64,000 nucleotides of DNA from CBDBLK01 sp965243145. GTDB taxonomy: Bacteria > Bdellovibrionota > Bacteriovoracia > Bacteriovoracales > Bacteriovoracaceae. The DNA lies in the NCBI GenBank assembly GCA_965243145.1, contig CBDEUB010000002.1, forward strand, positions 2,356,001-2,420,000. The letters are read 5' to 3'. The notes under the pieces are model-generated. The model saw only the letters and a program-made list of their open reading frames with translations, was not told the origin of the DNA and ran no database searches. Both the position numbers and the translations under genes were made by a program. Position 1 is the first letter of the stretch; the number at the start of each line of letters is the position of its first letter. Below are positions 36,080 to 44,801 of the stretch, piece by piece.

Positions 36080-36537
36080 GAAACTTTGTCAACGGAATCC
36101 TCTCCTTCCAAAAATAGGGATTTGAGTTTTTTTATGGCCCGTTTTCTTCTGGCCTTAACTGTTTCGCAGCTTTCACCATTCAAACGGGCGATTTGCTGAT
36201 CTGTCATGGAGTCAGAGAAGTAATGTTTTAAAATCTTGCGCTCTTTGATGGATAGCATCCCAAGATAGCGTTTCAATTCGGGAATTTTAGACTTCAAACC
36301 TTCTGAAATATTACTCCCGCAGAAGTCCCAAATGCTCTTGTCGTAAGAAAATTTCTTTTCAATATCACGGGCATCACCCAAGAGGTCGCCCACCCAGCTA
36401 CTGGTTTCCATGCCGTGCTTTTGAAATGCTTGCCAATCTTTTAGAGTCCAATTTTTGGAGACTTTGTTTAATTCTGAATCCGGCAAAGTATGGCCAAATT
36501 CGTTCGTCCAGGGCCTGTCTTGTTTGTGTGTTAGCAT
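36076..36537 (-). CDS. Sigma region 4-like HTH regulator, paralog A
   Basis: 153 residues from ATG 36537 (GGGAGGAG three bases upstream). The N-terminal region, (D/K)(R/P)PW-x-(N/D)EFG-x-TL then W(T)-x-(K/V)DW-x-x-FQ, is shared with the protein at 36729 and seems specific to this pair. The C-terminus is region 4-like: LSIKERKILKHYFSDSMTDQ then QIARLNGESCETVKARRKRAIKKL. The promoter upstream (36690-36722) is a -24/-12 type shared with the YcaO operon. Confidence 0.75.
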   Translation of the reverse strand: MLTHKQDRPWTNEFGHTLPDSELNKVSKNWTLKDWQAFQKHGMETSSWVGDLLGDARDIEKKFSYDKSIWDFCGSNISEGLKSKIPELKRYLGMLSIKERKILKHYFSDSMTDQQIARLNGESCETVKARRKRAIKKLKSLFLEGEDSVDKVS

Positions 36538-36689
36538 TTTCTCCTCCCATGTTTGCAATTCAGTTCACCAATTGGGCCTCTTTTCTATAGAGGCCAAAAA
36601 ATTCTCAATTCCGAATCCAAAAACTTGTTTCCGAATCCACCTTTCCAAGTCTTAATTTTTTGTCCGCCCTGCTTTTTCCCTCCTACCTA

Positions 36690-36722
36690 TACACACAGGG
36701 GTGCAAAGGTATCGCCTTTTAT
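36690..36722 (-). promoter_or_regulatory. Candidate sigma-54 (-24/-12) promoter for the sigma-like genes
   Basis: On the minus strand AAAAGGCGATACCTTTGCA contains GG-N10-GC with the TTTGCA of a -12 box. It is 32/33 identical to the promoter at 37461-37493 but on the opposite strand. The predicted start near 36691 leaves a ~150-nt leader before 36537. Confidence 0.65.
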
Positions 36723-36728
36723 GAGTTT

Positions 36729-37187
36729 TCAAATACTTATACCGCCACCAATCAGGCCATGGGCCTTGTCTCGTTCAATGGCCTTTTTCAGTTTTTTCAA
36801 GGCCCGATGGCGTTTAAATTTGACGGCATTGGAAGAAATGCCCAGGCCCAGTGCAATTTCCCGATCCGTTTTTTTGGCCAAATAGAACTCCCTCAAAATT
36901 TGGTAGTGGATGCTGGAGAGTTTGCTAATCGCCCGTTTCAGTTCTGGCCGCTTGTTCAGGATAGGCATGGGGACTTCATCGCCCATAAAATCCCAAACGG
37001 TGGTTTCATCGCCGAAGAGGGTTTCAATATCCCGTGCCTTCTCAAGCTGTTCCTCGCAAAGTTCAGGATCGGAGCACTCTTTTTGGAATTGCTCCCAGTC
37101 CACGGCCGTCCAGTAGCGGGAGGCGCGTTCCAGTTCTATTCCCTCAAGGGTGTTGCCAAATTCATCATGCCAAGGTTTTGTTTTCAT
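36729..37187 (-). CDS. Sigma region 4-like HTH regulator, paralog B
   Basis: 152 residues from ATG 37187 with GGAG four bases upstream. Same layout as the protein at 36076: KPWHDEFGNTLEGIE, RYWTAVDWEQFQKE, an acidic middle, and a C-terminal region 4-like helix-turn-helix (LSSIHYQILREFYLAKKTDR, then EIALGLGISSNAVKFKRHRA). The stop lies 7 bp from the -24/-12 promoter of paralog A. No region 2 is visible. A regulator, anti-sigma or activator role is open. Confidence 0.75.
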   Translation of the reverse strand: MKTKPWHDEFGNTLEGIELERASRYWTAVDWEQFQKECSDPELCEEQLEKARDIETLFGDETTVWDFMGDEVPMPILNKRPELKRAISKLSSIHYQILREFYLAKKTDREIALGLGISSNAVKFKRHRALKKLKKAIERDKAHGLIGGGISI

Positions 37188-37460
37188 TTTCTCCAAAATT
37201 AATTTTTTGTTTTTTTAGGGCGTTTTTTATATGCTGATTTAGGAAACAATGCAAGGAATTAAATCAAGCATAAACCATTGTAATTATTGAATTTTTGAAG
37301 ATAAAAAAAGATTTTAAACTCGAAATTTAGAATCGAAAAAATGAAGTTTTAATAGTATGTAAAATTTACAGAGTAGCTTGATCTTAATCTTGACCTATGG
37401 AATAACAGCTTAACTTTCAAAACAGGACTTGAGGGGCATTGGCCAAGTCACTGAAAAGAC

Positions 37461-37493
37461 ATAAAAGGCAATACCTTTGCACCCCTGTGTGTA
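37461..37493 (+). promoter_or_regulatory. Sigma-54 (-24/-12) promoter of the YcaO/two-component operon
   Basis: AAAAGGCAATACCTTTGCA has GG at 37467-37468, ten bases, and GC at 37479-37480, matching the TGGCAC-N5-TTGCA consensus except at the first T and at AC. The predicted start is near 37492, followed by AAGGAG at 37501 and ATG at 37515. Conservation with the divergent copy continues through ACCCCTGTGTGTA downstream of the -12 box. The ~270 bp upstream (37188-37460) hold no gene and are AT-rich, suited to activator binding. Confidence 0.72.
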
Positions 37494-37514
37494 GTGGTAG
37501 AAGGAGATTTTTTA

Positions 37515-39068
37515 ATGAGTGAAGAATACAAAAATTTTCAGGTGGGGGTTTTGATCGTCGATGACGAGGAAAACGCCAGGCGGGCCAATTATTTGAGTGT
37601 CATGGCCCACTTGAAGAAACTCAAAATTCAATCTGATGGTATTAGTGTGCGGGAGGCATCGAATATGGAAGATGCCTTTGCCATTTTGAGGCAGCAAACG
37701 GTTCATGTGGTTTTGCTCGACCGAGACTTGGGCAGGGACAAATCGGGGAAAAAAGTCGATGGTCTCGACTCTATTAAGGACATTTTGAACATTCAACCCG
37801 CGATCCAAATTCTGATGGTGACGGGGCATGATGATACCCGTGCGGCCGTTCGGGCCATGCAAAACGGGGCGTGTGGGTACATTGTGAAGGGCAGTGCCGA
37901 GGATTATTTAGAGTATAGAAACGCCCAAATTCTCAAGGCCCTGTATAGGGCCAAAGAAGAGATGGAGCGGATGAAAGCAAGGTTTTCGGAAAAGATAAGG
38001 ATGGAAGAAGATTTTTCCAATAAATATGTCACTAAATCTGCGGCCATGCAAGGGATTGAGGTTCAACTCCAATCTCTGGCCAAATATTCGGCCCCGGTTT
38101 TGTTTGTGGGGGCATCAGGATTGGGCAAGACCGTTGTGGCCAAACGCTTGGCCCAATTGCGGGGGCAGTTTTTGGGGCAAGAGGATCGGCCATTTTTCGA
38201 GTTCAATTTGGCCAATGTTTCTGCTGAAGAGGCCGATCGCATCCTCTTTGGCCATGAAATGGTGGATGCCACGGGTGCCATTAAAATCAGGCAAGGACTT
38301 TTTGAATTGGCCAATGGAGGCGATCTCTTTATCGACGGAATCGGCAAGGCCAGTTTGGAAGTCCAGGCCAAACTTTTGAAAGTGATCGAGGAAAAGGAAT
38401 TTTTCCGGATCGGTGGGAACAAGGGTTTTAAAACCAGTGCGTGCCTAATTTTGGCAACTCATAAAAACCTTAAAGAATTGATCAAGATCGGAGATTTTAG
38501 AGAAGACTTGTACGCTAGAATTTGCACTTTTGATATTACCATGCCCACTCTCGAAGAGAGGAAGGAAGACATAGCGGATATTTGCCGGGGCATTATTGAA
38601 GACTTGAAAAAAGAAAATAAGGGTGTGAACTTCGCTTATAATGAGTTTCCCGATGAACTCAAGCAGTATTTACGAAGGGACAATATCCCTTTCAATATTC
38701 GAGGTATCCGCAACGATATTGAAAGGTTGATGATCAGTTCACCCAGGGATGCTTCGGGGCGATTGGATTTTACCAAGTGGAAAGTGGCACTTGGCATCTC
38801 CAGAAAATCAGTTTTTTATAGCCCTAAACCTACGGAATATATAACTTATTCGGATTTTGAGAAATTGCCCACTGCTTTTTTAGATAAGGACTTTCCAGGC
38901 ATTAAAAAAGCGAGGGGCACTTTTGAAAGAAAACTTATCGTGGAAGCAGCACTTAAAGTCCGCACCAAAAAGGAGATTGCCAAGCTGTTGAAACTCTCCG
39001 AGTCCAATACTTTGGCGAAAATGAACAAGTACAACTTAAACCATTTAGTAGGAGGAGACCGATCATGA
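37515..39068 (+). CDS. Response regulator with atypical sigma-54 activator domain
   Basis: 517 residues. Receiver domain ~1-130 (VLIVDDEENARR, phospho-acceptor Asp in VVLLDRDLG, VTGHDD). AAA+ domain ~170-400 with Walker A GASGLGKT. The loop that should read GAFTGA reads VDATGA, and Walker B reads LFIDGIG with Gly for the catalytic Glu of LFLDEIG. The FREDLYARI arginine-finger region is kept. The C-terminus has a Fis-like HTH (KKEIAKLLKLSESNTLAKM). The start at 37515 is set by AAGGAG. It heads the six-gene operon; the partner kinase is presumably the last gene. With a changed GAFTGA loop and Walker B, classical sigma-54 remodelling is doubtful. Confidence 0.88.
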   Translation: MSEEYKNFQVGVLIVDDEENARRANYLSVMAHLKKLKIQSDGISVREASNMEDAFAILRQQTVHVVLLDRDLGRDKSGKKVDGLDSIKDILNIQPAIQILMVTGHDDTRAAVRAMQNGACGYIVKGSAEDYLEYRNAQILKALYRAKEEMERMKARFSEKIRMEEDFSNKYVTKSAAMQGIEVQLQSLAKYSAPVLFVGASGLGKTVVAKRLAQLRGQFLGQEDRPFFEFNLANVSAEEADRILFGHEMVDATGAIKIRQGLFELANGGDLFIDGIGKASLEVQAKLLKVIEEKEFFRIGGNKGFKTSACLILATHKNLKELIKIGDFREDLYARICTFDITMPTLEERKEDIADICRGIIEDLKKENKGVNFAYNEFPDELKQYLRRDNIPFNIRGIRNDIERLMISSPRDASGRLDFTKWKVALGISRKSVFYSPKPTEYITYSDFEKLPTAFLDKDFPGIKKARGTFERKLIVEAALKVRTKKEIAKLLKLSESNTLAKMNKYNLNHLVGGDRS

Positions 39069-39481
39069 GTTTTTTTAGTTTTTGCAAGAAAGTGTTTTTT
39101 TCCGTTTGCTCGTTTGTTGTGGGATTGATGTTTTCCGTTTACGCCCAAGATGAAGACTTGAAGACATACGAACTGCTCTGTTTCCCGCTAATTCTCAACG
39201 ACAAAATAACCTTTATTTGTCCAGTGGGGAGAGACGAAGAAGATGGAGATGGAGAAGATGAAGGTGAAGTTGAAGGAAACGACAGTAAATCCAAGTTTAA
39301 AGGATTTTATTTTTTTGGAGATAAAAACTATATTCCTATTGAAGACAGGGATCGCCTTTTTATAGATATGGAAGGAACTTTAATCAATCCTGAGTTAATC
39401 GAGAAGTTTGACCGTCGTGGCAAAGTTATTCCTATATGTGATCCTATTTTTGATGGAATGAGATTTAAACATGACGACTAG
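39065..39481 (+). CDS. Exported acidic protein of the YcaO operon
   Basis: 138 residues, overlapping the regulator stop by four bases (ATGA). Signal peptide ~1-27 (cleavage after VYA), then a short Cys-containing region (LLCFPL, ICPVG), a strongly acidic stretch (DEEDGDGEDEGEVEG), and a C-terminal domain ending CDPIFDGMRFKHDD. Not recognised. Its position in front of two peptide-binding proteins and a YcaO protein makes it a candidate signal, ligand or modification substrate, though it is long for a RiPP precursor. Confidence 0.75.
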   Translation: MSFFSFCKKVFFSVCSFVVGLMFSVYAQDEDLKTYELLCFPLILNDKITFICPVGRDEEDGDGEDEGEVEGNDSKSKFKGFYFFGDKNYIPIEDRDRLFIDMEGTLINPELIEKFDRRGKVIPICDPIFDGMRFKHDD

Positions 39482-40982
39482 AAAAATAATTTCTTTAGGA
39501 ATAGTGGCCTTTCTAATTTTAGTGGGTTTAGTATCCATAAACTTGAATACAAAAGTTCAAGTAGAGGCCCCAACATTAAAGGTCATTTTTCAAAAATTGT
39601 ACTATGATCGCAACTGGGATATTAGCGACAGTTCAAAATTATGGATGTTTTTTGCTTTCAATAATATTGCTGAGACTCTCATTAGAGTGGACAACCGTTC
39701 CTATTTAAGGCCAGCATTGGCATCGGGATGGCTTTTTTTGGAAGGCAAAAAAACCATAAGTTTTTCCATTTCGGACAAGTACAAATTCCACAACGGTGAA
39801 CCTATTACCCCAGAAGATGTTTTGCACAGCTTGAAGAGGTCTTTGGCCTCCAATCTCAACTTTGCTGAAATTGTCCAATCCCTTGCAAGTTCCAATTTAG
39901 ATGAGTCTTTGATTTTGGATGGCAACACTATTAAAATTCGATTGAAAGAACCTCTCAATGCCTTTGCCTATAAATTGAGTATTCCCGAAATGGGGATTGT
40001 GCCCCAAGATTACGCCAAAGGTAAGACACCCAAGGAAAGTTTAAAGAATCTCTCAGGCCCCTACAAAGTGATTGATTTTGCTCCTGAAAAACTGAGTTTG
40101 GAAAAACATTTGGGCCATCCTTTAATCAATGAACAATCCCCTGATCGGGTGGATATTGTCCAAATTCCCGAAGTTGAAAAAGGCATTGAATACTATCGTA
40201 ATAACGATAATGTGGTTTTGGTGGGATCAGGTTATGAAAAGGTTTTGAAATATATCGACTTGGAAGGGAAAAAATACACCAGTTCTTTTGCTTTGACTGA
40301 GTTTCTTATTCCCAACACCAAGTCTCCCCATTTGAATACCGAAGCGAAGAGACGACAAGTTTTCTCAATTATCAAAATGGCCTTTGAAAAAATCCGAATA
40401 GATGAACGAATTGCCAAAAGAACTGATCAATTTTTTACAAAAAATAGTTTGGCAAGCCTTGGGCCTGCACAACTGGAAGGCCTCTATGATGACAAGGCCC
40501 TGGCCCAAACTCCCCTTAAATTGTCACTTATCTTATTTAATGTGATGAGAGAAAACCCGATCCCCTTTTTGCTTCAGGAGCAATTACAATCTTATGGAAT
40601 TGAATTGGAAATTATTACAGGCGACGATAAAAAACTTATCGATCGCATTAAGAATGGAAATTATGACTTTTCTTATTTTTATTCGGGGGTGAGTGCTCGC
40701 GATCCCATAGTGGGAATTATTTACTTGCTCAATCATCCTCGGTTTAAAATCAGTTCTGACAAAACGATCAAAGATGCGTTGGAAAGGGCCAAAATGGAAA
40801 CTGATCGAGAAAAATATGCGGCCCTTTTAAAAGAAATTCATGGGAGGATACTGAATAAATACCGAATTTTACCGTTGATGCATACAAAGATGATTTATTG
40901 TGCTAAGGGCAGTTATCAGTTAAAAGATTTGAGTTATTTTGATGGCGGGTTCAACTTATGGGATTGGCACAAAATCCAATAA
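39471..40982 (+). CDS. Oligopeptide-binding protein-like (SBP_bac_5), membrane-anchored
   Basis: 503 residues. An N-terminal hydrophobic segment (~5-24) without a lipobox is a signal anchor or signal peptide. The rest is an extracytoplasmic solute-binding protein family 5 domain: LRPALASGWLF, KYKFHNGEPITPEDVLHSLK, SGPYKVIDF and the terminal FNLWDWHK. This family normally captures oligopeptides or nickel for an ABC transporter, but no permease or ATPase genes are nearby. Overlaps the acidic protein gene by 11 bp. In this context it may act as a ligand sensor feeding the kinase. Confidence 0.85.
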   Translation: MTTRKIISLGIVAFLILVGLVSINLNTKVQVEAPTLKVIFQKLYYDRNWDISDSSKLWMFFAFNNIAETLIRVDNRSYLRPALASGWLFLEGKKTISFSISDKYKFHNGEPITPEDVLHSLKRSLASNLNFAEIVQSLASSNLDESLILDGNTIKIRLKEPLNAFAYKLSIPEMGIVPQDYAKGKTPKESLKNLSGPYKVIDFAPEKLSLEKHLGHPLINEQSPDRVDIVQIPEVEKGIEYYRNNDNVVLVGSGYEKVLKYIDLEGKKYTSSFALTEFLIPNTKSPHLNTEAKRRQVFSIIKMAFEKIRIDERIAKRTDQFFTKNSLASLGPAQLEGLYDDKALAQTPLKLSLILFNVMRENPIPFLLQEQLQSYGIELEIITGDDKKLIDRIKNGNYDFSYFYSGVSARDPIVGIIYLLNHPRFKISSDKTIKDALERAKMETDREKYAALLKEIHGRILNKYRILPLMHTKMIYCAKGSYQLKDLSYFDGGFNLWDWHKIQ

Positions 40983-40999
40983 TTTCGTAGAAGGTGGCC

Positions 41000-42445
41000 G
41001 TGAAAAGTTTAAATACAACACAAAAAACAAAATGGCCACCATTTACGGTGATTTTTCAAGGTCTGCATTATAAAGGAGAATGGGACATTAGCAATGGCTC
41101 TAGTTTATGGTCTATTTTTATTCTCAATAATATTGCGGAAACTCTGGCCCGATTTGGCGATGACTTCACTTTGTGGCCAGCACTGGCATCAAGATGGGAA
41201 TTTTCTGAAGACAAAAAAACCATCAAGTTTTTTATCTCGGACAAATACAAATTTCACGATGGCAAGGCCATAACTCCAAAGGATGTTTTGCGTAGTTTGA
41301 AACGCACTTTTGCTTCTGATAAAGTGAGGCACTCTGAAATGGCCAAATCACTTATAAGTTCCGATTTTGAAGAATCTTTAATTTTGAACGGCAACACCAT
41401 TGAAATGAGATTAAAAGAACCTCTCAATGGCCTTATCTGTAAATTGAGCGTCCCAGAAATGGGTGTGGCCCCACAAGATTATGCACAAGGGAAAACTCAC
41501 AAGGAAAGTTTAAATAACCTTTCAGGCCCTTACAGAGTGATTGATTTTGTCCCTGAAAAACTAAGCCTTGAAAAACATGAAGAGCATCCCCTATTAAATG
41601 AAAAATCTCCCGATCGGGTGGATATTATCGAAATTCCCGAAATGGAAAAGGGAATCGAATATTATCGAAAAAATGACAATGTTATGCTGGTGGGATCGGG
41701 TTATGAAAAGATTACAAAATATATGGATTTAGAAGGTGAAAAACACACCAGTGTTTTTGCCTTGACTGAATTTTTTACTCCTAATTTAGACTCTCCCCAT
41801 TTAAACAGTGAAGAAAAAAGAAGAGAGATTTTTTCCATTATCAAAATGGCCTTCGATAAAATCCCAATAGATGGCCGTGTGGCCACAAAGACAGATCAAA
41901 TTTTTAATAAAAACAGTTTGGCAAGATTTGATGAGTCCTTGTCGGAAAATCTCTATGATAAAAATTTCACCTCAAGGCCTCTCAAACTATCGGTTATTTT
42001 GTTTAATGTTATAAAAGAAAATCCGATCCCGTTTTTGCTTCAAGAACAATTAAAATTTTACGGAGTTGAATTAGAATTTATTACAGGGGACAATAACAAG
42101 TTGGCCAATTGTATGAAAAACAAAGATTACGATTTACACTATCTCTATTCGGGAGTGAGTGGCCTTGATCCCATTATCGAGATGATTTATTTGTTTAACA
42201 GTCCTTGGAATGGCCTTATTCCCAGCAAGGCCACGCTTGAAACCTTGGAACGGGCCAAAATAGAACTGGAACGAGAAAAATACTTGGCACTTTTAAGGGG
42301 AATCCATTTGGATATTATTAAAGAATACCGCATTTTGCCTTTAATGCATACCAAAATGGTTTATTGTTCTAAAGGCCATTATCAATTGAAAAAATTAGAC
42401 GCTTTCGATGGTGAGTTTAACTTGTGGGATTGGCACAAAAAATGA
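41000..42445 (+). CDS. Oligopeptide-binding protein paralog without signal peptide
   Basis: 481 residues. Clear paralog of the preceding protein (same motifs: LWPALASRWEF, KYKFHDGKAITPKDVLRSLK, SGPYRVIDF, FNLWDWHKK), more than half identical. It begins at GTG 41000 (AAGG five bases upstream; GTG 40994 is an alternative), and neither start gives a signal peptide or membrane helix. Either it is cytoplasmic, which is odd for this family and would place it with the YcaO protein, or the start has been lost. Its stop overlaps the YcaO start (ATGA). Confidence 0.85.
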   Translation: MKSLNTTQKTKWPPFTVIFQGLHYKGEWDISNGSSLWSIFILNNIAETLARFGDDFTLWPALASRWEFSEDKKTIKFFISDKYKFHDGKAITPKDVLRSLKRTFASDKVRHSEMAKSLISSDFEESLILNGNTIEMRLKEPLNGLICKLSVPEMGVAPQDYAQGKTHKESLNNLSGPYRVIDFVPEKLSLEKHEEHPLLNEKSPDRVDIIEIPEMEKGIEYYRKNDNVMLVGSGYEKITKYMDLEGEKHTSVFALTEFFTPNLDSPHLNSEEKRREIFSIIKMAFDKIPIDGRVATKTDQIFNKNSLARFDESLSENLYDKNFTSRPLKLSVILFNVIKENPIPFLLQEQLKFYGVELEFITGDNNKLANCMKNKDYDLHYLYSGVSGLDPIIEMIYLFNSPWNGLIPSKATLETLERAKIELEREKYLALLRGIHLDIIKEYRILPLMHTKMVYCSKGHYQLKKLDAFDGEFNLWDWHKK

Positions 42446-43467
42446 AAGTTACTAAACAAATTGATCAACATGTAAGCGAATTGGGCCTCTCTATGAATTG
42501 CGCCTATAATATCATAGATGTGAAATTGGCGATTGCCCGCCTGATGGGAGAGAAAAAACTCAAGATCAAAAAAACTTATGGCCGGCCCACTTTGTCGCCT
42601 TTCTTTTGGTATATTGGAGAGCTTAAAATTCAGGATCAAATCATCGAATCGAGCGGTGAAGGGTTTGAAAATAATATGGCCCAAATCCGCTGCATTGGTG
42701 AATTGTTTGAACGAATCCCCCTTTATAAAAAGGATTCTCCTTGTAAAATTGTAGAGTGGGGAAAAACTGCAAAAACGGGGCCATGCGAATTGAAAACTTC
42801 CAACGGGTTGAGTTTTGCCCTCAACTTGAAAGATGGCCTCTTTTCGTCTTATCGAGAACTCATTGAAAGGCAAGTGGTTCTCGACCACTGGTTTAAAAAG
42901 AAGGCCTGTTTGGAAATTTCCATTACTCACAAGCGAGGCCTTTTAAATTGGGCATCAGGAATGATCAATGGACTTGAATCCAAAATTTACTGTCTCTCCA
43001 ATCCCTATGGCCTTTTTGTGATTTGTTGCCACCTCTCTTGTGGTGTAAGGCCTCCGCATAATATTTTTGGTTATGGTTGCCATGAAGATATAGAAAAAGC
43101 AATCGACAAGGCCTATTTGGAGGCGTGGCGGTTTTATTGGGAATACCGGAAATTAGATAAGAATATTGAATTTAAAACGGACACCATAAAAAACTTTTCC
43201 GATCATTTTCATTTTTATGCTCAAAACCAAGAGACGCCACAGGCCTTTTTTCCAAATGAGAAAGTGAGCGTTCGGATACTCAAAAAAGAAATTGAACCCA
43301 CTGAAAATTTCAAATATGACAAACTTTGTATTTTCGATTTGAGAAACCACAACTTGCCTGGCCACTCCATCCAACTCACCCGAGAAGATTTTTGGAAATT
43401 TGGGCCAGGTGCTTTAAGAAAAAACACAGAGGAGCGTAAGCGTGGCGAAGTTCACCCCGTGGCATAA
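42442..43467 (+). CDS. YcaO-like protein
   Basis: 341 residues from ATG 42442. YcaO proteins use ATP to activate peptide backbone amides (azoline, thioamide, amidine formation) or serve RimO-related methylthiolation. The ATP-site blocks are recognisable: SSGEGFENNMAQIRCIGELF followed by ER; YRELIERQVVLDHW; and GYGCHEDIEKAIDKAYLEAW. The proline-rich C-terminus of azoline-forming YcaO enzymes is absent, and no E1-like/ocin-ThiF or TfuA partner is adjacent. It overlaps the kinase start by 26 bp. The assignment rests on motif spacing; the target substrate is unknown. Confidence 0.78.
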   Translation: MKVTKQIDQHVSELGLSMNCAYNIIDVKLAIARLMGEKKLKIKKTYGRPTLSPFFWYIGELKIQDQIIESSGEGFENNMAQIRCIGELFERIPLYKKDSPCKIVEWGKTAKTGPCELKTSNGLSFALNLKDGLFSSYRELIERQVVLDHWFKKKACLEISITHKRGLLNWASGMINGLESKIYCLSNPYGLFVICCHLSCGVRPPHNIFGYGCHEDIEKAIDKAYLEAWRFYWEYRKLDKNIEFKTDTIKNFSDHFHFYAQNQETPQAFFPNEKVSVRILKKEIEPTENFKYDKLCIFDLRNHNLPGHSIQLTREDFWKFGPGALRKNTEERKRGEVHPVA

Positions 43468-44785
43468 TCGTTTTCATTTGAGCAAAAGAAGACTTATCTT
43501 TCTAGTGGTGGCATCCGCCATTTCGCTCAACTTGATTTTTTCTTGTGCCCTGATCTATTGGCACAAGCAGGACTTCTTGGGCCAATCTATCCTCTCTCAG
43601 TCCCAAACTGCCCTGGAATTTTTATCCCACGATATTGCTGAGGGGAACTATCGCCGGGCCATGGAGCAATTATCCAGTAAAAATGCGCCTGTCGAGTTAC
43701 AAACTCAGTCTATCTTATTTTATGACTTGGCGACAAAAAGAATTGTCACCTCCAACAACGATGCCGAAACCTTGCATTGCCGTGATAATCTGGCCACGGC
43801 CTATTTTGAGAATTTTCAGAATGGTTATTTAGTGTGCATCCCAATCCATTCTCGACTTTTGGTACAAATTGCGTTTACAGCTAACTGGGCGCATTTTTTG
43901 CAAACGCCTCTGTTTTTGGTGGCCCTTCTTTTCAACTTGATTTTTGCTGGCCTCTTAATTTTGCTCGTTCTTTTGGGAATGAATCTCTATTTAGATCGCT
44001 TTATTTTGCTTTTAAATAAATTGCTCAAAGAAGGCACACTTGATCAAACCGTACCCCATGAATTTAGTGCCTCTTTTCGTTCTATCAAGCAGCTTTCTAG
44101 CGCATTGGAAAATCTCAAGGAAAAAGTTTCTCGCAACACTAGAAACGCAATCTTGAGTGACCTTTACGAAAAAGTGCTACACAATATCAGAAGCCCCTTG
44201 GGCATTATTAGGACTACAATGCCACTCATCATTAAAGACGACGCTGGCGAGAGCAAGGCCATCATTGAGAAGGCCATGCAAGATATTGAGGCCTCTGTGG
44301 CCAAGGCCTTAGAGGATTGCGAAGATGGCCATTCGTTAGTTTCCTGCAACCTTTACGAGATCGTTGAAAAGGCCTGCCATGAGGCCAAAATTCAATGTAC
44401 AGACAAACAAGGAATCGAAATTTTACCAGTCGAAGCGTGTTCATTTTCCCGCGGTTATACCAAAAGCGTTGATCCCATAGATTTTAAGTCAGCGATTGTT
44501 AATATTCTCAATAATGCCATCGAAGCAATGCCTTTGGCCGGATCAATCCAAATTGAAATGAGCAAAGAGGGTGAACAAGTGAAGATTTGCGTTACCGACG
44601 AAGGGAGCGGCATTGCTGAAGACATACTCCCTCGCGTTGGGGAGCGCGGGTTTAGTTACGGGAAAAAATCTGGCAACGGACTGGGACTCTACAGCTTAAA
44701 GCAAGATATTCAATCCTGGGGTGGATTCTTCAAAATAGGCAACCGCCAAGGCCAAAGAGGTGCCGAAGCAATTATCATTTTATAA
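43442..44785 (+). CDS. Sensor histidine kinase
   Basis: 447 residues, GTG start with GGAG 9 bases upstream. Two transmembrane helices (~20-40 and ~155-185) flank a ~110-residue periplasmic sensor. The cytoplasmic part has a HisKA-like H-box (EKVLHNIRSPLG), N-box NILNNAIEAMP, G1 DEGSGI, and an F/G2 box GFSYGKKSGNGLGLYSL. It closes the operon whose first gene is the response regulator, and the two are presumably cognate. The periplasmic domain could contact the exported binding protein encoded in the same operon. Confidence 0.93.
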   Translation: MAKFTPWHNRFHLSKRRLIFLVVASAISLNLIFSCALIYWHKQDFLGQSILSQSQTALEFLSHDIAEGNYRRAMEQLSSKNAPVELQTQSILFYDLATKRIVTSNNDAETLHCRDNLATAYFENFQNGYLVCIPIHSRLLVQIAFTANWAHFLQTPLFLVALLFNLIFAGLLILLVLLGMNLYLDRFILLLNKLLKEGTLDQTVPHEFSASFRSIKQLSSALENLKEKVSRNTRNAILSDLYEKVLHNIRSPLGIIRTTMPLIIKDDAGESKAIIEKAMQDIEASVAKALEDCEDGHSLVSCNLYEIVEKACHEAKIQCTDKQGIEILPVEACSFSRGYTKSVDPIDFKSAIVNILNNAIEAMPLAGSIQIEMSKEGEQVKICVTDEGSGIAEDILPRVGERGFSYGKKSGNGLGLYSLKQDIQSWGGFFKIGNRQGQRGAEAIIIL

Positions 44786-44801
44786 AACCAAAGGCCCTTT
44801 T

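Noticed and set aside
36690..37493. Inverted 33-bp repeats as ends of an invertible DNA segment
   Set aside because: Both copies fit -24/-12 promoters correctly placed for divergent operons, and no local invertase is present. Inversion would leave both promoters in place, so no switch would result.
39065..39481. Acidic exported protein as a RiPP precursor for the YcaO enzyme
   Set aside because: It has a Sec-type signal peptide, is 138 residues long and lacks a leader/core layout with Cys/Ser/Thr-rich core; kept only as a possible partner.
40994..42445. Frameshift near the start of the second binding-protein gene hiding a signal peptide
   Set aside because: The short spacer after the previous stop leaves no room for a signal-peptide coding segment in any frame.
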